Source: Variovorax sp. KK3
GTDB lineage: Bacteria; Pseudomonadota; Gammaproteobacteria; Burkholderiales; Burkholderiaceae_C
Assembly: GCF_001984055.1 (NCBI RefSeq)
Contig: NZ_LYVO01000023.1
Span: forward strand, 28,277-92,276
Length of the DNA stretch: 64,000 nucleotides
Reading direction: 5' to 3'
Shown here: positions 26,606 through 34,852 of the stretch, one piece after another
How positions within the stretch are numbered: the first letter of the stretch is position 1
Layout of the letters: the number at the start of each line of letters is the position of its first letter
Notes under the pieces: model-generated
Told to the model about the DNA's origin: nothing
Databases searched by the model: none
The model's input: only the letters and a program-made list of their open reading frames with translations
Made by a program: the position numbers and the translations under genes

Positions 26606-27447
26606 ACGCGCAGAACATCACCGAGGCCGCGATGCTGGCCGGCGCCACGGGTGCAGGCACGGCCCGCGGCCGCCGCACCGGCGACGTGATCCTCGACGTG
26701 AAGAACATCTCGCTGTCCTTCGGCGGCGTGAAGGCGCTGACCGACATCAGCTTCGACGTGCGCGAGCACGAGGTGCGCGCCATCATCGGCCCCAACGGCG
26801 CGGGCAAGAGCTCGATGCTCAACTGCATCAACGGCGTGTACCAGCCGCAGCAGGGCTCCATCACCTTCCGCGGCAAGACCTTCAAGCACATGAACTCGCG
26901 CCAGGTGGCCGAGATGGGCGTGGCCCGCACCTTCCAGAACCTGGCGCTGTTCAAGGGCATGAGCGTGCTCGACAACATCATGACGGGCCGCAACCTCAAG
27001 ATGAAGAGCGGCCTGCTCGCGCAGGCCTTCCGCTTCGGTCCGGCCGAGCGCGAAGAGCTGGCGCAGCGCGAGTTCGTCGAACGCATCATCGACTTTCTCG
27101 AGATCCAGCTGTACCGCAAGACGCCGGTGGGCCGTCTGCCCTATGGCCTGCAGAAGCGCGTGGACCTGGGCCGCGCGCTCGCGATGGAGCCGCAGGTGCT
27201 GCTGCTCGACGAGCCGATGGCCGGCATGAACGTCGAAGAGAAGCAGGACATGAGCCGCTTCATCCTCGACGTGAACGACGAGTTCGGCACCACCATCGTG
27301 CTGATCGAGCACGACATGGGGGTGGTGATGGATATCTCCGATCGCGTGGTGGTGCTGGACTACGGCAAGAAGATCGGGGACGGCACGCCCGATGAGGTAC
27401 GGAGCAACGAAGACGTGATTCGGGCGTACCTCGGCACGGAGCATTGA
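26602..27447 (+). CDS. LivG-like ABC transporter ATPase
   Basis: 281 residues, ATG overlapping the ligase stop. Walker A is G-P-N-G-A-G-K-S (63-70), with Q-loop region and a Walker B L-L-L-D-E-P-M-A-G-M. The ABC signature L-P-Y-G-L-Q-K-R departs from the canonical L-S-G-G-Q. It carries the LivG-specific extra segment after the Q loop (R-T-F-Q-N-L-A-L-F). It powers a branched-chain-amino-acid-type importer whose likely substrate is an organic acid, given the ligases in the operon. An extra N-terminal 25 residues precede the domain. Confidence 0.9.
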   Translation: MNAQNITEAAMLAGATGAGTARGRRTGDVILDVKNISLSFGGVKALTDISFDVREHEVRAIIGPNGAGKSSMLNCINGVYQPQQGSITFRGKTFKHMNSRQVAEMGVARTFQNLALFKGMSVLDNIMTGRNLKMKSGLLAQAFRFGPAEREELAQREFVERIIDFLEIQLYRKTPVGRLPYGLQKRVDLGRALAMEPQVLLLDEPMAGMNVEEKQDMSRFILDVNDEFGTTIVLIEHDMGVVMDISDRVVVLDYGKKIGDGTPDEVRSNEDVIRAYLGTEH

Positions 27448-27451
27448 CACC

Positions 27452-28381
27452 ATGGGCTTTTTTCTCGAAACCCTCTTCGGCGGCCTCATGGTCGGCATGC
27501 TGTATTCGCTGATCGCGATCGGCTTCGTGCTGATCTACAAGGCCTCGGGCGTCTTCAACTTCGCGCAGGGTGCGATGGTGCTGTTCGCGGCGCTCGCGAT
27601 GGCGCGCTTTGCCGAATGGCTGCCACGCTGGCTCGGCTTCGAAAGCCTGGTGCTGGCCAACGTGCTGGCCTTCGTCGTCGCCATGGCCATCATGATCGTG
27701 GTGGCCTGGCTCATCGAGCGGCTGGCGCTCAGCAAGCTGGTCAACCAGGAAGGCATCACGCTGCTGATGGCCACGCTGGGCATCGCCTACTTTCTCGACG
27801 GCCTGGGCCAGACGCTCTTCGGCAACGACATCTACAAGATCGACGTCGGCATGCCCAAGGAGCCGCTGATGGTGATGGAAGGCACCTTCCAGGGCGGCCT
27901 GCTGCTGAGCCAGGAAGACCTGATCGCCGCCGGCGTGGCTGCCGCGCTGGTCGCGGTGCTGGCGCTGTTCTTCCAGAAGACGGCCACGGGCCGCGCGCTG
28001 CGCGCGGTGGCCGACGACCACCAGGCCGCGCAGTCGATCGGCATTCCGCTCAACCGCATCTGGGTCATCGTGTGGTCGGTGGCGGGCTTCGCGGCGCTGG
28101 TGGCCGGGATCATCTGGGGATCGAAGCTCGGCGTGCAGTTCTCGCTGTCGCTGGTGGCGCTGAAGGCGCTGCCGGTGGTCATCCTCGGCGGGCTGACCTC
28201 GGTGCCGGGCGCGATCATCGGCGGGTTGTTGATCGGCGTGGGCGAGAAGCTTTCCGAGATCTACCTGGGCCCGATGCTGGGCGGTGGCATCGAGATCTGG
28301 TTTGCCTACGTGCTGGCCCTCGTCTTCCTTCTCGTGCGGCCGCAGGGCCTCTTCGGCGAGAAGATCATCGATCGCGTCTAG
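27452..28381 (+). CDS. LivH-like ABC transporter permease
   Basis: 309 residues, about eight TM helices. The N-terminus F-L-E-T-L-F-G-G-L-M-V-G-M-L-Y-S-L-I-A-I-G and the later V-V-I-L-G-G-L-T-S-V-P-G-A are LivH-type signatures. It is the first of two permeases forming the membrane pore. It follows the LivG-like gene by 4 bp and precedes the second permease by 17 bp. Confidence 0.92.
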   Translation: MGFFLETLFGGLMVGMLYSLIAIGFVLIYKASGVFNFAQGAMVLFAALAMARFAEWLPRWLGFESLVLANVLAFVVAMAIMIVVAWLIERLALSKLVNQEGITLLMATLGIAYFLDGLGQTLFGNDIYKIDVGMPKEPLMVMEGTFQGGLLLSQEDLIAAGVAAALVAVLALFFQKTATGRALRAVADDHQAAQSIGIPLNRIWVIVWSVAGFAALVAGIIWGSKLGVQFSLSLVALKALPVVILGGLTSVPGAIIGGLLIGVGEKLSEIYLGPMLGGGIEIWFAYVLALVFLLVRPQGLFGEKIIDRV

Positions 28382-28398
28382 GCAGGCATCGAATCACC

Positions 28399-29463
28399 AT
28401 GCTCTACAGAGAAAACGGCCAGTTCAAGTCGACCTACCGCGCCGACCAGCAGGTCTTTCCGATCCTGCAAGACCGCGTGCTGATGCTGGCGCTGCTGGCC
28501 TTCGCCTTCGCGGTGGTGCCGATGTTCGCGTCGGAGTATTTTTTCCGCGCGATCCTGATTCCCTTCCTGATCCTGTCGCTCGCCGCGCTGGGCCTGAACA
28601 TCCTGGTGGGCTACTGCGGGCAGATTTCGCTGGGCACCGGTGCCTTCATGGCGGTGGGCGCCTATGCGGCCTACAACTTCCACGTGCGCATCGACGGCAT
28701 GCCGCTGCTCGTGTCGCTGCTGCTGGGCGGGCTGTGTGCCACGGTGGTGGGTGTGTTCTTCGGCATACCCAGCCTGCGCATCAAGGGGCTGTACCTGGCG
28801 GTGGCGACGCTGGCGGCGCAGTTCTTCCTGGATTGGGCTTTCCTGCGCATCAACTGGCTCACCAACAACTCGGCCTCCGGCTCGGTCAGCGTGGCGGGCC
28901 TCAACATCTTCGGCCTGCCGGTGGAGACGGCGACGCAGAAATACCTGCTGTGCCTGGCGCTGCTGGTCGTCTTCGCGATGCTGGCCAAGAACCTGGTGCG
29001 CAGCGCCATCGGCCGCGAATGGATGGCGATGCGCGACATGGACGTGGCGGCCGCGGTGATCGGCATCCGCCCCGTCTACGCCAAGCTCACGGCCTTCGCG
29101 GTCAGTTCGTTCATCGTCGGCGTGGCGGGTGCGCTGTGGGGCTTCGTGCACCTGAGCACCTGGGAGCCGGCGGCCTTCAACATCGACCGGTCGTTCCAGC
29201 TGCTCTTCATGGTGATCATCGGCGGGCTGGGCTCGATCATGGGCAGCTTCTTCGGTGCGGCCTTCATCGTGCTGCTGCCCATTCTGCTCAACCAGATCCC
29301 GGGCTGGTTCGGCGTGTCGATGTCGACCGCGCTGGCATCGCACCTCGAGTTCATGATCTTCGGCGCACTGATCGTCTTCTTCCTGATCGTGGAGCCGCAC
29401 GGCCTTGCGCGGCTCTGGTCGACCGCCAAAGAGAAGCTGCGCCTCTGGCCTTTCCCGCATTGA
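28399..29463 (+). CDS. LivM-like ABC transporter permease
   Basis: 354 residues from ATG 28399; the frame is open far upstream but out of phase with the preceding permease. About nine TM helices. The segment L-N-I-L-V-G-Y-C-G-Q-I-S-L-G and the EAA-like loop G-R-E-W-M-A-M-R-D are LivM hallmarks, as is I-I-G-G-L-G-S-I-M-G-S near the end. It pairs with the LivH-like permease. Confidence 0.92.
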   Translation: MLYRENGQFKSTYRADQQVFPILQDRVLMLALLAFAFAVVPMFASEYFFRAILIPFLILSLAALGLNILVGYCGQISLGTGAFMAVGAYAAYNFHVRIDGMPLLVSLLLGGLCATVVGVFFGIPSLRIKGLYLAVATLAAQFFLDWAFLRINWLTNNSASGSVSVAGLNIFGLPVETATQKYLLCLALLVVFAMLAKNLVRSAIGREWMAMRDMDVAAAVIGIRPVYAKLTAFAVSSFIVGVAGALWGFVHLSTWEPAAFNIDRSFQLLFMVIIGGLGSIMGSFFGAAFIVLLPILLNQIPGWFGVSMSTALASHLEFMIFGALIVFFLIVEPHGLARLWSTAKEKLRLWPFPH

Positions 29464-29518
29464 TTTCTCGTTCATCCCGCATCGATTCAACCGGCACCTT
29501 CAACAACAGGAGACACGC

Positions 29519-30835
29519 ATGAAGCTGAAATCACTCGCACTCGCCGTCGCTGCCATCTCGGCGCTGGCCGGCACGGCGCCGGCCTTCGCGCAGGCCAAGG
29601 AGCAGTTCTTCCCGCTGCTGGTCTACCGCACGGGCCCCTATGCGCCCAACGGCACGCCGTGGGCCAACGGCAAGCAGGACTACATCAAGCTGATCAACGC
29701 GACCGGCGGCATCAACGGCGTGAAGATCTCGTACGAAGAATGCGAAACCGGCTACGCCACCGACAAGGGCGTCGAATGCTACGAGCGGCTCAAGAACAAG
29801 GACGCGACGCTCTTCGATCCGCAGGCCACCGGCATCACCTTCGCGCTGACCGACAAGGCACCCGTCGACAAGATCCCGCTGATCACGCTGGGCTATGGCC
29901 TCTCGGCCTCGCAAGACGGCAGCGTGTTCAAGTGGAACTTCCCGCTCATGGGCAGCTACTGGACCGCGGCCGACATCCTGATCCAGCACATCGCCAAGAA
30001 GGAAGGCGGTGCCGACAAGCTCAAGGGCAAGAAGATCACGCTGGTCTACCACGACTCGCCCTTCGGCAAGGAGCCGATTCCGCTGCTGCAGGAGCGCGCC
30101 AAGATGAACGGCTTCGAGCTGTCGCTCATCCCAGTGGCCGCGCCCGGCATCGAGCAGAAGTCGGCCTGGCTGCAGGTGCGCCAGCAGCGGCCCGACTACG
30201 TGCTGCTGTGGGGCTGGGGCGTGATGAACTCCACCGCCCTCAAGGAAGCCGTGGCCACCGGCTACCCGCGCGAGAAGATGTACGGCGTGTGGTGGGCCGG
30301 CGCCGAGCCCGACGTGAAGGACGTGGGCGCCTCGGCCAAGGGCTACAACGCGCTGGCGCTCAACACCTCGGGCACGCAGCCGAAGGTGATCCAGGACATC
30401 CTGAAGAACGTGCACGACAAGAACCAGGGCACCGGCCCGCGCGACGAAGTCGGCTCGGTGCTCTACACGCGCGGCCTGATCATCCAGATGCTCGGCGTCG
30501 AAGCCGTGCGCCGTGCGCAGGAGCGCTTCGGCAAGGGCAAGGTCATGACCGGCGAGCAGGTGCGCTGGGGCCTGGAGAACCTGGCGCTCGACCAGAAGAA
30601 GCTGGACTCGCTGGGCTTCTCTGGCGTGCTGCGGCCGATCAGCACCTCGTGCCAGGACCACATGGGCTCGACCTGGGCGCGCGTGCACACCTGGGACGGC
30701 GCCAAGTGGGGCGGCATGTCCGACTGGTACCAAGCCGACGAGCAGATCATCAAGCCGATGGTGAAGCAGGCCGGTGACAAGTACGCGGGCGAAAAGAAAC
30801 TCACCAAGCGCGAAGCCTCTGACTGTGCCGCATGA
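29519..30835 (+). CDS. periplasmic binding protein of the Liv-type importer
   Basis: 438 residues from ATG 29519 with a strong RBS (CAGGAGAC). Sec signal peptide about 1-25 (cleavage after A-F-A). The mature protein has the type I periplasmic-binding fold of Peripla_BP_6, longer than LivJ/K (about 345 mature residues). It contains a C-x-x-x-Y pair (E-E-C-E-T-G-Y) typical of the aromatic/organic-acid subgroup. It captures the substrate for the permeases encoded upstream. Two strong hairpins follow its stop and may set its mRNA level apart from the downstream genes. Confidence 0.9.
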   Translation: MKLKSLALAVAAISALAGTAPAFAQAKEQFFPLLVYRTGPYAPNGTPWANGKQDYIKLINATGGINGVKISYEECETGYATDKGVECYERLKNKDATLFDPQATGITFALTDKAPVDKIPLITLGYGLSASQDGSVFKWNFPLMGSYWTAADILIQHIAKKEGGADKLKGKKITLVYHDSPFGKEPIPLLQERAKMNGFELSLIPVAAPGIEQKSAWLQVRQQRPDYVLLWGWGVMNSTALKEAVATGYPREKMYGVWWAGAEPDVKDVGASAKGYNALALNTSGTQPKVIQDILKNVHDKNQGTGPRDEVGSVLYTRGLIIQMLGVEAVRRAQERFGKGKVMTGEQVRWGLENLALDQKKLDSLGFSGVLRPISTSCQDHMGSTWARVHTWDGAKWGGMSDWYQADEQIIKPMVKQAGDKYAGEKKLTKREASDCAA

Positions 30836-30841
30836 CGAATC

Positions 30842-30905
30842 GGCGGCTCGCAAGAGCCGCCATTCGCAAGCGCCCCGCGCGCAGTGCGCGCTGCGCTTGC
30901 GAATG
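30842..30905 (+). terminator. double intercistronic hairpin, attenuator or mRNA stabiliser
   Basis: The first hairpin is GGCGGCTC-GCAA-GAGCCGCC (30842-30861), a perfect 8-bp stem capped by a GNRA tetraloop. It is followed directly by CATTCGCAAGCGC (30861-30873) pairing with GCGCTTGCGAATG (30893-30905), a perfect 13-bp stem with an inner GCGCGC/GCGCGC extension. Both lie between the binding-protein stop and the LivF-like start. No U-tract, so partial termination or 3'-end protection seems more likely than full termination. Confidence 0.65.
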
Positions 30906-30919
30906 ACCGAGACCACTCC

Positions 30920-31732
30920 ATGAGTCAAGCCAACACCCTCCTCGACGTCAACGGCATCGAGGTCATCTACAACCACGTGATCCTGGTGCTCAAGGGCGTG
31001 TCGCTCACGGTGCCCGAAGGCGGCATCGTCGCGCTGCTGGGCGGCAACGGCGCGGGCAAGACCACGACGCTGCGCGCGGTGTCGAACCTGCTGGCCGGCG
31101 AGCGCGGCGCGGTGACCAAGGGCACCATCGAGCTGCGCGGCGAGCGCATCGAGGCGCTGTCGCCGGCCGAGCTGGTGAAGCGCGGGCTCATCCAGGTGAT
31201 GGAAGGCCGCCACTGCTTCGCCCACCTCACGATCGAAGACAACCTGATGACCGGCGCCTACACGCGCACCGACGGCAAGGCCGCGGTGGCGCAGACGCTG
31301 GAAAAGGTCTACGCCTACTTCCCCCGCCTGAAGACGCGGCGCGGCTCGCAGGCCGCCTACACCTCGGGCGGCGAACAGCAGATGTGCGCCATCGGCCGCG
31401 CGCTGATGGCCAACCCGAGCATGGTGCTGCTCGACGAACCGTCGATGGGCCTGGCGCCGCAGATCGTCGACGAGGTGTTCGGCATCGTGAAGGACCTCAA
31501 CGAAAAGGAGAAGGTCACCTTCCTGCTGGCCGAACAGAACACCAACATGGCGCTGCGCTACGCCGACTACGGCTACATCCTCGAGAACGGCCGCATCGTG
31601 ATGGACGGCGAGGCGAAGAGCCTGCGCGAGAACGAGGACGTGAAAGAGTTCTACCTGGGCGTAGGCGGCGCGGACCGCAAGAGCTTCCGTGACGTCAAAA
31701 GCTACAAGCGCAGAAAGCGGTGGTTGGCATGA
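30920..31732 (+). CDS. LivF-like ABC transporter ATPase
   Basis: 270 residues from ATG 30920. Walker A G-G-N-G-A-G-K-T (41-48) and Walker B V-L-L-D-E-P-S-M-G. The signature loop reads T-S-G-G-E-Q-Q, and Q-N-T-N-M-A-L closes the domain as in LivF. A basic C-terminal tail (S-Y-K-R-R-K-R-W-L) is longer than in E. coli LivF. It pairs with the LivG-like ATPase. Its stop overlaps the next gene's start. Confidence 0.9.
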   Translation: MSQANTLLDVNGIEVIYNHVILVLKGVSLTVPEGGIVALLGGNGAGKTTTLRAVSNLLAGERGAVTKGTIELRGERIEALSPAELVKRGLIQVMEGRHCFAHLTIEDNLMTGAYTRTDGKAAVAQTLEKVYAYFPRLKTRRGSQAAYTSGGEQQMCAIGRALMANPSMVLLDEPSMGLAPQIVDEVFGIVKDLNEKEKVTFLLAEQNTNMALRYADYGYILENGRIVMDGEAKSLRENEDVKEFYLGVGGADRKSFRDVKSYKRRKRWLA

Positions 31733-32976
31733 GCGACTTCTACGACCCGCTCGAAACACGCGACCCCGCAGAACGCGAGCGGGACTTGCTGGCCGCGCTG
31801 CCCAAGCAGATCATGCAGGCGCAGACCGCTGCGCCGGCCTTCGCGAAGATCCTCGACGGCGTGAAGCCTGCCGACGTCACGAGCCGCGAGGCGCTGGCCC
31901 GCTTGCCGGTGACGCGCAAATCCGAGCTTCTGGAACTGCAGCAGGCCGGCCGCGCGAGCGACCCCTTCGGCGGTTTCTCGGCCATCCGCTTCGGCCCGCG
32001 CATGCTTCGCGTGTTCGCGAGCCCCGGCACCATCTACGAGCCCGAGGGCGAGGCGCGCGACTACTGGCGCACCGCACGTGCCCTGCACGCGGCGGGCTTC
32101 CGCAGCGGCGAGCTGGTGCACAACTGCTTCAGCTACCACATGACACCGGCCGGTTCGATCATGGAAAGCGGCGCGCGCGCATTGGGCTGCACCGTGTTCG
32201 CCGGCGGCACCGGCCAGACCGAGCAGCAGGTCGATGCGATCGTGGACCTGAAGCCCGCCGGCTACGCAGGCACGCCGAGCTTTTTGAAGATCATCCTGGA
32301 GAAGGCCGCCGAACGGAACGTCGCCCTGCCCTCGCTGACCAAGGCGCTGGTGTCGGGCGAGGCCTTCCCGCCCAGCCTGCGCGACTGGATCGCCGAGCGC
32401 GGCGTGACGGGCACGCAGTGCTACGCCACCGCCGACCTGGGCCTGATCGCTTATGAAACCTCGGCACGCGAAGGCCTGGTGCTCGACGAAGGCGTGATCG
32501 TCGAGATCGTGCGCCCCGGCACCGGCGACCCGGTGCCCGAGGGCGAGGTCGGCGAGATCGTCGTGACCACGCTCAACCCCGACTACCCGCTGATCCGCTT
32601 CGGCACCGGCGACCTGTCGGCCGTGCTGCCGGGCCGCTGCCCCACCGGCCGCACCAACGCGCGCATCAAGGGCTGGCTCGGCCGCGCCGACCAGACCACC
32701 AAGGTGCGCGGCATGTTCGTGCATCCGGGCCAGGTGGCGAGCATTGCCAAGCGATTTCCCGAAGTGCAGCGCGCGCGGCTCGTCGTCGCGGGCGAGATGG
32801 GCGACGACCGCATGACGCTCAAGCTCGAATGCGCCGATCGCCCCGAAGGCCTGGCCGAGCGGGTGGCCGATGCGATTCGCGAGCACACCAAGCTGCGCGG
32901 CGACGTCGAACTGGTCGCGCCGGGCAGCCTGCCGAACGACGGCAAGGTCATCGAGGACGCGCGCAGCTACCGCTAG
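31729..32976 (+). CDS. phenylacetate-CoA-ligase-family enzyme with altered P-loop
   Basis: 415 residues, ATG overlapping the LivF-like stop. The fold and length match PaaK-type ligases (D-P-F-G-G-F region, A-T-A-D-L-G-L-I-A-Y-E as the A5 equivalent, R-F-G-T-G-D-L-S, the C-terminal hinge R-A-D-Q-T-T-K-V-R-G-M-F-V-H-P and G-K-V-I-E near the end). The P-loop that reads S-S-G-T-T-G in PaaK is A-S-P-G-T-I-Y-E-P here, so ATP binding may differ. Together with the first ligase it brackets the importer, pointing to uptake and CoA activation of an aromatic or similar acid. Substrate is inferred only. Confidence 0.8.
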   Translation: MSDFYDPLETRDPAERERDLLAALPKQIMQAQTAAPAFAKILDGVKPADVTSREALARLPVTRKSELLELQQAGRASDPFGGFSAIRFGPRMLRVFASPGTIYEPEGEARDYWRTARALHAAGFRSGELVHNCFSYHMTPAGSIMESGARALGCTVFAGGTGQTEQQVDAIVDLKPAGYAGTPSFLKIILEKAAERNVALPSLTKALVSGEAFPPSLRDWIAERGVTGTQCYATADLGLIAYETSAREGLVLDEGVIVEIVRPGTGDPVPEGEVGEIVVTTLNPDYPLIRFGTGDLSAVLPGRCPTGRTNARIKGWLGRADQTTKVRGMFVHPGQVASIAKRFPEVQRARLVVAGEMGDDRMTLKLECADRPEGLAERVADAIREHTKLRGDVELVAPGSLPNDGKVIEDARSYR

Positions 32977-32996
32977 CCGAAGCGCTAGCCGAAGCG
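32973..32996 (+). repeat. 12-bp tandem duplication across the stop codon
   Basis: CTAGCCGAAGCG occurs twice without a spacer (32973-32984, 32985-32996). The first copy holds the TAG stop of the ligase-like gene. The duplication places a second in-frame TAG four codons downstream. It is a slippage duplication of no obvious function. Confidence 0.7.
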
Positions 32997-33008
32997 TCTC
33001 GCCCGCGG

Positions 33009-33034
33009 GATGTGCGCTTGCTCACGCGCACATC
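33009..33034 (+). terminator. candidate terminator of the ligase/transport operon
   Basis: A perfect 9-bp stem, GATGTGCGC / GCGCACATC, with an 8-nt loop, 33 bp after the last gene of the operon. No U-tract. Probably a factor-independent pause site or 3'-end hairpin. Confidence 0.4.
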
Positions 33035-33180
33035 GGTCGCCACTTCGGTGCGCGACAAATCATCAGATTTGGTCCTGAGAAGTCTGCCTAGACTCCGGCG
33101 CGCATTCGCTCCGCGCCGCCTGAATGCGTGCAGTTCGCCGCTGCGAACGCCAGGCGCCGACTTCACGAGACCTGTTCGAC

Positions 33181-34638
33181 ATGACCCAGAGACCTTGGCT
33201 GCTCGCCGCAGCCTTTTGCACGATGCTTCTCTCCGCCTGCGGCGGTGGTGGTGGTGGCAATGGATTCGGCACCTTTGCCGCAATCGGAGCGCCGGCATCC
33301 GCCTCCGCACCCACGCAGACACCGGAATCTGCATCGCCGGGGCCGACCGAATCGCCCCAACCCGCACCGTCCGATGCCGCATCTCCCAAATCAGACGAAG
33401 CGCCGCCGCTCAAGCTGCACGCAGTCGGAGGCACCCTGAGCGGGCTGGCTGGCGGAGAGTCGATCGTCCTGCTGAACAACGGCGCCGATGCGCTGACGGT
33501 CACCACGGCGGGCTCGTTCCGATTCGCCACGGCGCTGGCATCCGGCACCACTTACTCGGTGACGATCGGCACACAACCGCTTTGGCAAAACTGCACGCTC
33601 GGCAATGCCAGCGGGACGATCGCGGCCCAGGCCATCGTCGACGTGAGCGTGAATTGCACGGCCGCGCCAGTCGGCGTCACCACGCTGGCGGGCGATCCGC
33701 TGATGGGCGGGACTTCGGTGAACGGCGTCGGCAACAAGGCGTCCTTCAACGGTCCGATCGGCGTGGCGACCGATTCGCAAGGCAACGTCTACGTCGCCGA
33801 ATACTTCGGCCATGCCATCCGCAAGATCGGGCCCGATGGCACCGTCACCACCTTCGCAGGTTCGACGAGCCCGGGCTTTCAAAACGGACGAGGCGCCAGC
33901 GCCTCCTTCAGCTCCCCGGTCAGCGTCGCGGTAGACGCCGCCGACAACGTGTATGTGGGAGACCAGGGAAACCATGCCATCCGCAAGATCACCCCGGCCG
34001 GTGACGTCACCACGCTGGCGTTGCTGGACGACGCCGGCGGGCCGGCGTCCATCGAGCCGTACGGCCTCGCGCTCGATGCGCAGGGCAACCTCTACGCGGC
34101 GGATTTCCGCAGAAGTCTCGTGCTCAAGATCACGCCGGGGGGCGTGGTCAGCACCCTCGCCGGCTCGGTCTACGGCGCGACCGATGGCACCCATTTCAAC
34201 GCGTCGTTCAGTGCGCTGATGGGCATGTCGATCGACGCGAGCGGCAACCTTTACCTTGCCGACCACGATTTCAGTTTGATCCGCAAGGTCACTCCGGCAG
34301 CCGTCGTCAGCACCTTGGCCGGGTCACGAACCGGCTCGGGCTCGGCGGACGGGCGCGGTGCAGACGCCTCCTTCTTCTTTCCGTCGAGCGTCGCCGCAGA
34401 TCGCGCGGGCAACGTCTTCGTGGCGGACACCAACAACCACACGGTGCGCAAGATTTCGCCCGACGGCGCGGTCACCACGGTGTCCGGCTCTGCGCTGGCG
34501 GGCCCAGGCACCGTCGACGGTGCCGGCAAGGATGCTCGGCACAACACGCCGATGGGCATTGCGGTCGACGCGGCTGGCCACGTCTACGTCGCCGATTACT
34601 TTGGCCACACGATCCGCAAGCTCGCAGCGCGGCGTTGA
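33181..34638 (+). CDS. NHL-repeat beta-propeller lipoprotein
   Basis: 485 residues. Lipoprotein signal with lipobox L-L-S-A-C-G (Cys20), then a Gly run, a Pro/Ser/Ala-rich linker (to about 70), a small carboxypeptidase-regulatory-like Ig domain (about 75-160, with paired Cys), and an NHL beta-propeller of about six blades (about 165-485). The blades are recognised by repeats of G-(V/I)-A-x-D-x-x-G-N-(V/L)-Y-V-A-D and H-x-I-R-K-(I/V)-x-P-x-G. Such proteins are exported binding scaffolds or lyase-like enzymes; no catalytic residues can be named. Monocistronic. Confidence 0.85.
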   Translation: MTQRPWLLAAAFCTMLLSACGGGGGGNGFGTFAAIGAPASASAPTQTPESASPGPTESPQPAPSDAASPKSDEAPPLKLHAVGGTLSGLAGGESIVLLNNGADALTVTTAGSFRFATALASGTTYSVTIGTQPLWQNCTLGNASGTIAAQAIVDVSVNCTAAPVGVTTLAGDPLMGGTSVNGVGNKASFNGPIGVATDSQGNVYVAEYFGHAIRKIGPDGTVTTFAGSTSPGFQNGRGASASFSSPVSVAVDAADNVYVGDQGNHAIRKITPAGDVTTLALLDDAGGPASIEPYGLALDAQGNLYAADFRRSLVLKITPGGVVSTLAGSVYGATDGTHFNASFSALMGMSIDASGNLYLADHDFSLIRKVTPAAVVSTLAGSRTGSGSADGRGADASFFFPSSVAADRAGNVFVADTNNHTVRKISPDGAVTTVSGSALAGPGTVDGAGKDARHNTPMGIAVDAAGHVYVADYFGHTIRKLAARR

Positions 34639-34756
34639 GGCACCGGCACGCAGCGATCGGTCGCCCACCGCGCCCAGCCGATGGCTTCAGGACATGCGTA
34701 CGCCGGCCATGTAAAGACCGCCGGATCGCCCGCGTCCGAACCCAGCCGTAGGAGAT

Positions 34757-34831
34757 GACTGACAGACACGCACCACTTCCCGTGGAGAGTGAGTACGTTT
34801 GTGTCAGTCCGCCTGGAGATCACCTCCAGGC
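34757..34831 (+). promoter_or_regulatory. structured leader in front of the zinc-ribbon gene
   Basis: Two nested or adjacent structures lie upstream of the ATG at 34853. GACTGACA (34757-34764) pairs with TGTCAGTC (34802-34809) over a 37-nt loop that holds a small CCAC/GTGG stem. Next to it, GCCTGGAG (34811-34818) pairs with CTCCAGGC (34824-34831) over a 5-nt loop. The arrangement suggests a cis-acting RNA leader, though no riboswitch class is recognised. Confidence 0.4.
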
Positions 34832-34852
34832 CATCCACGGAGGAATCTCGTC

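Noticed and set aside
34799..34852. TTG-initiated extension of the zinc-ribbon protein
   Set aside because: It would translate through the leader hairpins; ATG 34853 has GGAGGAA at proper distance.
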